From JANNWF01 sp041675805 (GTDB lineage: Bacteria > Pseudomonadota > Gammaproteobacteria > Xanthomonadales > Xanthomonadaceae), in the NCBI GenBank assembly GCA_041675805.1, contig JBAYTD010000062.1, positions 1 through 16,605 of the forward strand: a stretch of 16,605 nt of DNA. The letters are read 5' to 3'. The position numbers were made by a program, and so were the translations under genes. Positions within the stretch are counted from its first letter, which is position 1, and every line of letters starts with the position of its first letter. Shown here piece after piece: positions 13,144 through 16,605 of the stretch. Under the pieces are notes generated by a model. It ran no database searches. It worked only from the letters and a program-made list of their open reading frames with translations, and was not told the origin of the DNA.

Positions 13144-15312
13144 TCATGCGCGGACGACGCGGTGTTCCAGCCAGGCAGCGAGCGATGCTTCAGTCATCGG
13201 TTCGGCAAACAGCAGGCCCTGCATGGCCGGGCAGCCGATGGCGCACAGGCGTTGCCGCTGGCTGTCGCTCTCCACGCCGGTGGCGACCACGTGCAGACCG
13301 AGATCCCGGCCCAGGCGGTGCAGATGGCGCAGCACGCGTTCCTCGCCGCGATCCAGCGCCTGCGTCAGTGCGGCGTCGATCTTCAGCGCGCGGGCGGGAA
13401 AGCCGGGCAGGGCGGCCAGCGCCAGCGGCACCGCGCCGACTTCGTCCAGCCACAATTCGACGCCGCGTTCGGCCAGATGGTGCAGCGCGACGAGGGCGTC
13501 TGCCGGCAGGTCCAAGGCGGTGGCCGGCAATTCCAGCCACAGCGCCTGCGCCGGCAGCCCGGCGGCGTCCAGCGCGGCGTCGAGTTCGGCCGCGATGTCG
13601 TGGGCGAGCAGTTGCGGCAGCGACAGATTGAGGCCGCAGCGCAGGCCGGGATGGCGCTCGCGCAGGCGGGCGAGGGCGGCACAGGCGGCCTGCATGATCG
13701 CCGGGGCCAGCGTCGCCAGCATGCCGCTGCGCACGGCGATGTCGAGGAACTCCTCCGGCGCGGCCGGCTCGCCGTGGAAACTCCAGCGCGCCAGCGCCTC
13801 GATGCCCAGCGCCCGGCCATTGCCGCCGTCGACCAGCGGCTGGAAGACGACCGCGACATCGCCACGGGTCAGCGCATCGGCCTGGCGCAGCCGGCGCGCG
13901 GCGTCGGCCTGTCGGGCCGGCTGGAAATCGGCGAAATGGCTGCGCGGCTGTTCCCTTGCCGCGCGCAGGGCGATGTCGGCACGGCGGATCCAGTCGTTGG
14001 CCGACATGCCCGCCGCACCTTCCGCCGCGCCGCCGAAGGTGTCCAGGTGCAGGCTGCGGCCATCCAGCGACAGCGGCTCGGACAGCGCCGCGCGGAACGC
14101 CGCGAAGCTGCGCGCGGCGGCGTCGATGTCCTGTCCATGCAGCAGGGCGGCAAAGGTGTTGCCGCCGATCCGCGCCAGCGGGTGGCCGTCGACGCGCGTT
14201 GCCCGCAACCGCCGTGTCGCCTCGCACAGCGCGGCGTCGCCGGTGGCGTGGCCGAGGCCGTCGTTGATCGCGCCGATGCCGCGCAGGTCGAGCAGCAGCA
14301 GGCTGGCGCGCGCCTGCGGCTGGCCGGGCAGGCGATTGAGCGCCTGCGCCAGCCGTTCGAGCAGGTAGCGGCGGTTGCCGAGCCCGGTCAGCGCGTCGTG
14401 GTTGGCGACGTAATCCAGGGCGTGGCGCTGGTTGCCGGCTTCGGCAGCGAGCGCCGACAGACGTTGTCCGAGAAGGTCCAGTTCGGCGATGCCGGTCGGC
14501 GTCCACTCGGCCTGGCGCTCGCCGTTTCCCGGCGCTGCCAGTCGCGCCAGCCGGGCGAGGCCGGCGTACGGGCGGCGACCGGGCAGCCAGCACAGCGCCA
14601 GCAGGGACAGGCCGGCGAACAGCAGGCCGGCGAGCAGGATAGGCATGGCCTCGCCCTGTTGCCCGGGCGGATCGTCGGCGATGACGATCTCCACGCCCAG
14701 CGTGTCGGCGCTGCGCCACGGATCCCGGCCGGCTTCCGCCAGCGGTCGAAGGGCGAAGTCGACGCCGCTGTCGCGGCCCAGTTCGGCCAGTCGCCGGCCA
14801 TCCAGACGCTGACCGGCGAGCAGGCGGGTGCCGCGCCGCATCGTCGAGGGTGCCACGGCGGCCAGCGCGACCAGGTTCGGTCCCTGTTCCAGCCACAGCA
14901 GGCCGTCATGCCTTTGATCGGCGGACGACAGCGTGGCAAGCGCGGCGGCGGCGTCCGCCGGCGCGTTGCGGTTCGCCAGCGGCTGCTGGTCGGCGTCCAG
15001 CCAGAGCATCCAGTCGATGTCCTCGCGCGCCGGCAGCGCGGGCGCGGCCGTCGTTTGCGCGGCCAGTTGCCAGGCCAGCAGGTCGACGCCTTCGGCCAGC
15101 CGCTGTCGGCGCGCCGCCAGCTCGGTCTGTACGGCGGCGCGAGCCTGATCTTCGTCGGAGGACTCGGTTGCCCAGTCCCAGGCCAGTGCGGCGGCGGTCG
15201 CCACGGCGGCGCAGGCGAGCAGGACCGCGGCGAGGCGCGGCAGCAGCCAGCGTTGCAGTGGTTGGGCGGGCGATGCGGGCACGGACGATGCGGGAAAGAA
15301 GGCGGCGGACAA
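13144..15312 (-). CDS. Membrane GGDEF-EAL protein with degenerate catalytic motifs
   Basis: About 722 residues from TTG 15312; GTG 15282 is an alternative, and no ATG lies in the expected place (the longer frame to 15591 overlaps the upstream kinase). Layout: a membrane segment near the N-terminus (WLLPRLAAVLLACAAVATAA), a periplasmic stretch of roughly 165 residues, a second segment (ILLAGLLFAGLSLLALCWL), a GGDEF-like domain (HDALTGLGNRRYLLERL), and an EAL-like domain. The GGDEF signature is GGNTF (14152-14166) and the metal-binding DLD is DLR, so cyclase activity is unlikely. The EAL domain keeps EALARW (13792-13800), the N of GLNLS and the K of LKID, but has DEVG for DDFG (13435-13446), LPATA for LTES and ATGVES for AEGVE, so phosphodiesterase activity is doubtful. 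It may sense or scaffold c-di-GMP signalling. It starts 20 nt after the kinase gene and is probably its partner. Confidence 0.88.
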   Translation of the reverse strand: MSAAFFPASSVPASPAQPLQRWLLPRLAAVLLACAAVATAAALAWDWATESSDEDQARAAVQTELAARRQRLAEGVDLLAWQLAAQTTAAPALPAREDIDWMLWLDADQQPLANRNAPADAAAALATLSSADQRHDGLLWLEQGPNLVALAAVAPSTMRRGTRLLAGQRLDGRRLAELGRDSGVDFALRPLAEAGRDPWRSADTLGVEIVIADDPPGQQGEAMPILLAGLLFAGLSLLALCWLPGRRPYAGLARLARLAAPGNGERQAEWTPTGIAELDLLGQRLSALAAEAGNQRHALDYVANHDALTGLGNRRYLLERLAQALNRLPGQPQARASLLLLDLRGIGAINDGLGHATGDAALCEATRRLRATRVDGHPLARIGGNTFAALLHGQDIDAAARSFAAFRAALSEPLSLDGRSLHLDTFGGAAEGAAGMSANDWIRRADIALRAAREQPRSHFADFQPARQADAARRLRQADALTRGDVAVVFQPLVDGGNGRALGIEALARWSFHGEPAAPEEFLDIAVRSGMLATLAPAIMQAACAALARLRERHPGLRCGLNLSLPQLLAHDIAAELDAALDAAGLPAQALWLELPATALDLPADALVALHHLAERGVELWLDEVGAVPLALAALPGFPARALKIDAALTQALDRGEERVLRHLHRLGRDLGLHVVATGVESDSQRQRLCAIGCPAMQGLLFAEPMTEASLAAWLEHRVVRA

Positions 15313-15332
15313 GGATACGCGCGCCGACCGCC

Positions 15333-16605
15333 TCAGGCCGGGTCGCCGGCATGGCGGGCGAGGATGTCGCGCAGCGCCGCCAGGGTGACCGGTTTGGCGA
15401 GGTAATCGTCCATGCCGGCGTGCAGGCAGCGTTGCAGCTCGTCGGCGCGGGCGTGCGCGGTGACGGCGATGATGGTCAGCGCGCGTTGCGGCCAACGCTC
15501 GCGGATCGCCCGGCTGGCGGCATAACCGTCCATGCCCGGCATCTGGCAGTCCAGCAGCAGCAAATTGATGGACGGGTCGTCGGCCAGGCATTGCAGCGCC
15601 GCCACGCCGCTGTCCGCCGCCTGCGCCGGCACGCCCAGCGCGGTTGCCTGCATGACCAGCAGCTCGCGGTTCAGCGCCAGGTCGTCGACCACCAGGGCGC
15701 GCAGCGCATCCGCAGGCAGCGCAGCGAGCGGCGGCGGGTCGGTGTCGACCGCGCGCTGCGGGGCCTGCGCGCGTGGCAGCGGCAGTTCGATGTCGAACGT
15801 GGTGCCGTTGCCCGGCGCGCTTTCCACCGTGATCCGCCCATCCATCGCGCGGACGATCTCGGCGACGATGGCCAGGCCCAACCCGGTGCCGCCGTACTCG
15901 CGGTCGGTGTTGCCCTGCACCTGGTAGAACGGCTCGAACACCCGCGACAACTGATCGGCCGGGATGCCGATGCCGGTGTCGCTGACGCGCAGGCGCAGGC
16001 GGTCGGCGTCGATCTCCTGCAGATGCACATCGACGCCGCCCTGCGCGGTGAACTTCAGCGCATTGCCGACCAGGCCGATCAGAATCTGCCGGATGCGCGC
16101 CTGGTCGCCCTCGCGGAAGGCGTGGAAATCCGCCGCCGCCTGCACCGTCAGCGCCAGGCCGCGCTCGTCGGCCAGCGAGCGCAGCGCGTCGCGCACCCGG
16201 CGCGCCTCGGCGAGGATGTCGAAGCCTGCCGGCCGCAGCACCAGTCCGCTGCTGGCGCGGCCCAGGTGCAGGATGTCGTCGACCAGCACCAGCAAAGCCT
16301 GGGCGGCGTCGAGCTGGCGTTGCAGCAGGTCGCGCTGGGCATCGGCCAGCGGTTGCGAGCGCAGCAGCAGTTCGGTGGCACCGATGATGCCGTTCAAAGG
16401 CGTGCGGATCTCGTGGCTGGTATTGGTCAGCACGCGGTTCTTGGTTTCCGCCGCCTGCCAGGCCGCCGCCATCGCGTCCTGCAAACGCTGGGTCTGCATT
16501 TCCAGATAGCCGTCGTTGGCGTCCAGTTGCTCGGACAGGCGCTGGTTGGCGCTTTCCAGCGCGCGGCCGTTCTGTTGCTCCTGCTCCAGCCGCCGGCCGG
16601 CGCGC
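15333..16605 (-). CDS. Hybrid sensor histidine kinase (5' end off right edge)
   Basis: The frame is open through 16605 upstream of the internal Met at 16499, and the added residues form a heptad-like coiled coil (LEQEQQNGRALESANQRL), so the real start is outside the window; about 423 residues are seen. Order: coiled-coil signalling helix, HisKA with TSHEIRTPLNG (phosphoacceptor His at 16413-16415), HATPase with N-box LVGNALKFT, G1 SDTGIGIP, F-box FEPFYQV and G2 GGTGLGLAI, then a receiver domain with VVDD, phospho-Asp in LLLDCQMPGMDG, the Thr of AVTAHA and the Lys of AKPV. No HPt follows, so phosphoryl relay needs another protein. Nothing of the sensor region is visible. The downstream GGDEF-EAL gene, 20 nt away, is the likely functional neighbour. 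Confidence 0.95.
   Translation of the reverse strand, partial: RAGRRLEQEQQNGRALESANQRLSEQLDANDGYLEMQTQRLQDAMAAAWQAAETKNRVLTNTSHEIRTPLNGIIGATELLLRSQPLADAQRDLLQRQLDAAQALLVLVDDILHLGRASSGLVLRPAGFDILAEARRVRDALRSLADERGLALTVQAAADFHAFREGDQARIRQILIGLVGNALKFTAQGGVDVHLQEIDADRLRLRVSDTGIGIPADQLSRVFEPFYQVQGNTDREYGGTGLGLAIVAEIVRAMDGRITVESAPGNGTTFDIELPLPRAQAPQRAVDTDPPPLAALPADALRALVVDDLALNRELLVMQATALGVPAQAADSGVAALQCLADDPSINLLLLDCQMPGMDGYAASRAIRERWPQRALTIIAVTAHARADELQRCLHAGMDDYLAKPVTLAALRDILARHAGDPA

Noticed and set aside
13132..13160. Promoter for mtnB (TACACT with GCGTCG at 17 nt)
   Set aside because: Only the -10-like hexamer is acceptable; the -35 has little resemblance to TTGACA, so it is mentioned under mtnB but not listed.
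12862..15405. 847-residue plus-strand open frame
   Set aside because: Opposite mtnB and the GGDEF-EAL gene, glutamine/arginine-rich and without recognisable domains.

Overview
The window is a very GC-rich stretch of a gammaproteobacterial chromosome, most likely from the Xanthomonadales (Xanthomonas/Lysobacter/Rhodanobacter side). This placement is an inference. It rests on the gene order thrS-infC-rpmI-rplT-pheS-pheT, the flavour of the IF3 N-terminus (NRKNEDIRVPRVRVIG), and short GGGAATG-type tandem repeats between genes, a habit I associate with xanthomonads. No rRNA, tRNA, IS element, integrase, CRISPR array or origin was seen.

Region 1 (1-5902, minus strand) is the translation operon: threonyl-tRNA synthetase (thrS), IF3 (infC), L35 (rpmI), L20 (rplT), and the two subunits of phenylalanyl-tRNA synthetase (pheS, and pheT running off the left edge). 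It carries an unusual set of control elements. Ahead of thrS lie a 9-residue leader peptide ORF with three Thr codons (MSTTRTPQH), an antiterminator hairpin, and an overlapping intrinsic terminator ending in ten U's, as in classical ribosome-mediated attenuation. infC starts at AUC behind a good Shine-Dalgarno sequence. rpmI has a 225-nt structured leader with an extended -10 promoter candidate. pheS is preceded by another intrinsic terminator whose 5' arm can pair with an upstream segment over 10 perfect base pairs. A repeat-rich palindromic element sits between pheS and pheT.

Region 2 (5903-11121, plus strand) diverges from thrS. A promoter with a perfect TATAAT overlapped by a Fur-like site precedes a ferric-iron-type ABC importer: lipoprotein binding protein, fused two-domain permease, ATPase. 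Nine nucleotides after the ATPase comes tgt, the queuosine tRNA-guanine transglycosylase, away from its usual queA/yajC/secDF company.

Region 3 (11199-16605, minus strand) converges on tgt. In transcription order it holds a hybrid sensor histidine kinase (5' end off the right edge), a membrane protein with degenerate GGDEF and partly degenerate EAL domains, and three methionine-salvage genes mtnB-mtnD-mtnC. mtnD and mtnC overlap by ATGA. Spacing is tight throughout, so one transcript is possible.

The most interesting signal is the layered RNA-level control of the thrS-pheT operon, above all the Thr-codon attenuator, which differs from the ThrRS-operator feedback known for E. coli thrS and from Gram-positive T-boxes.
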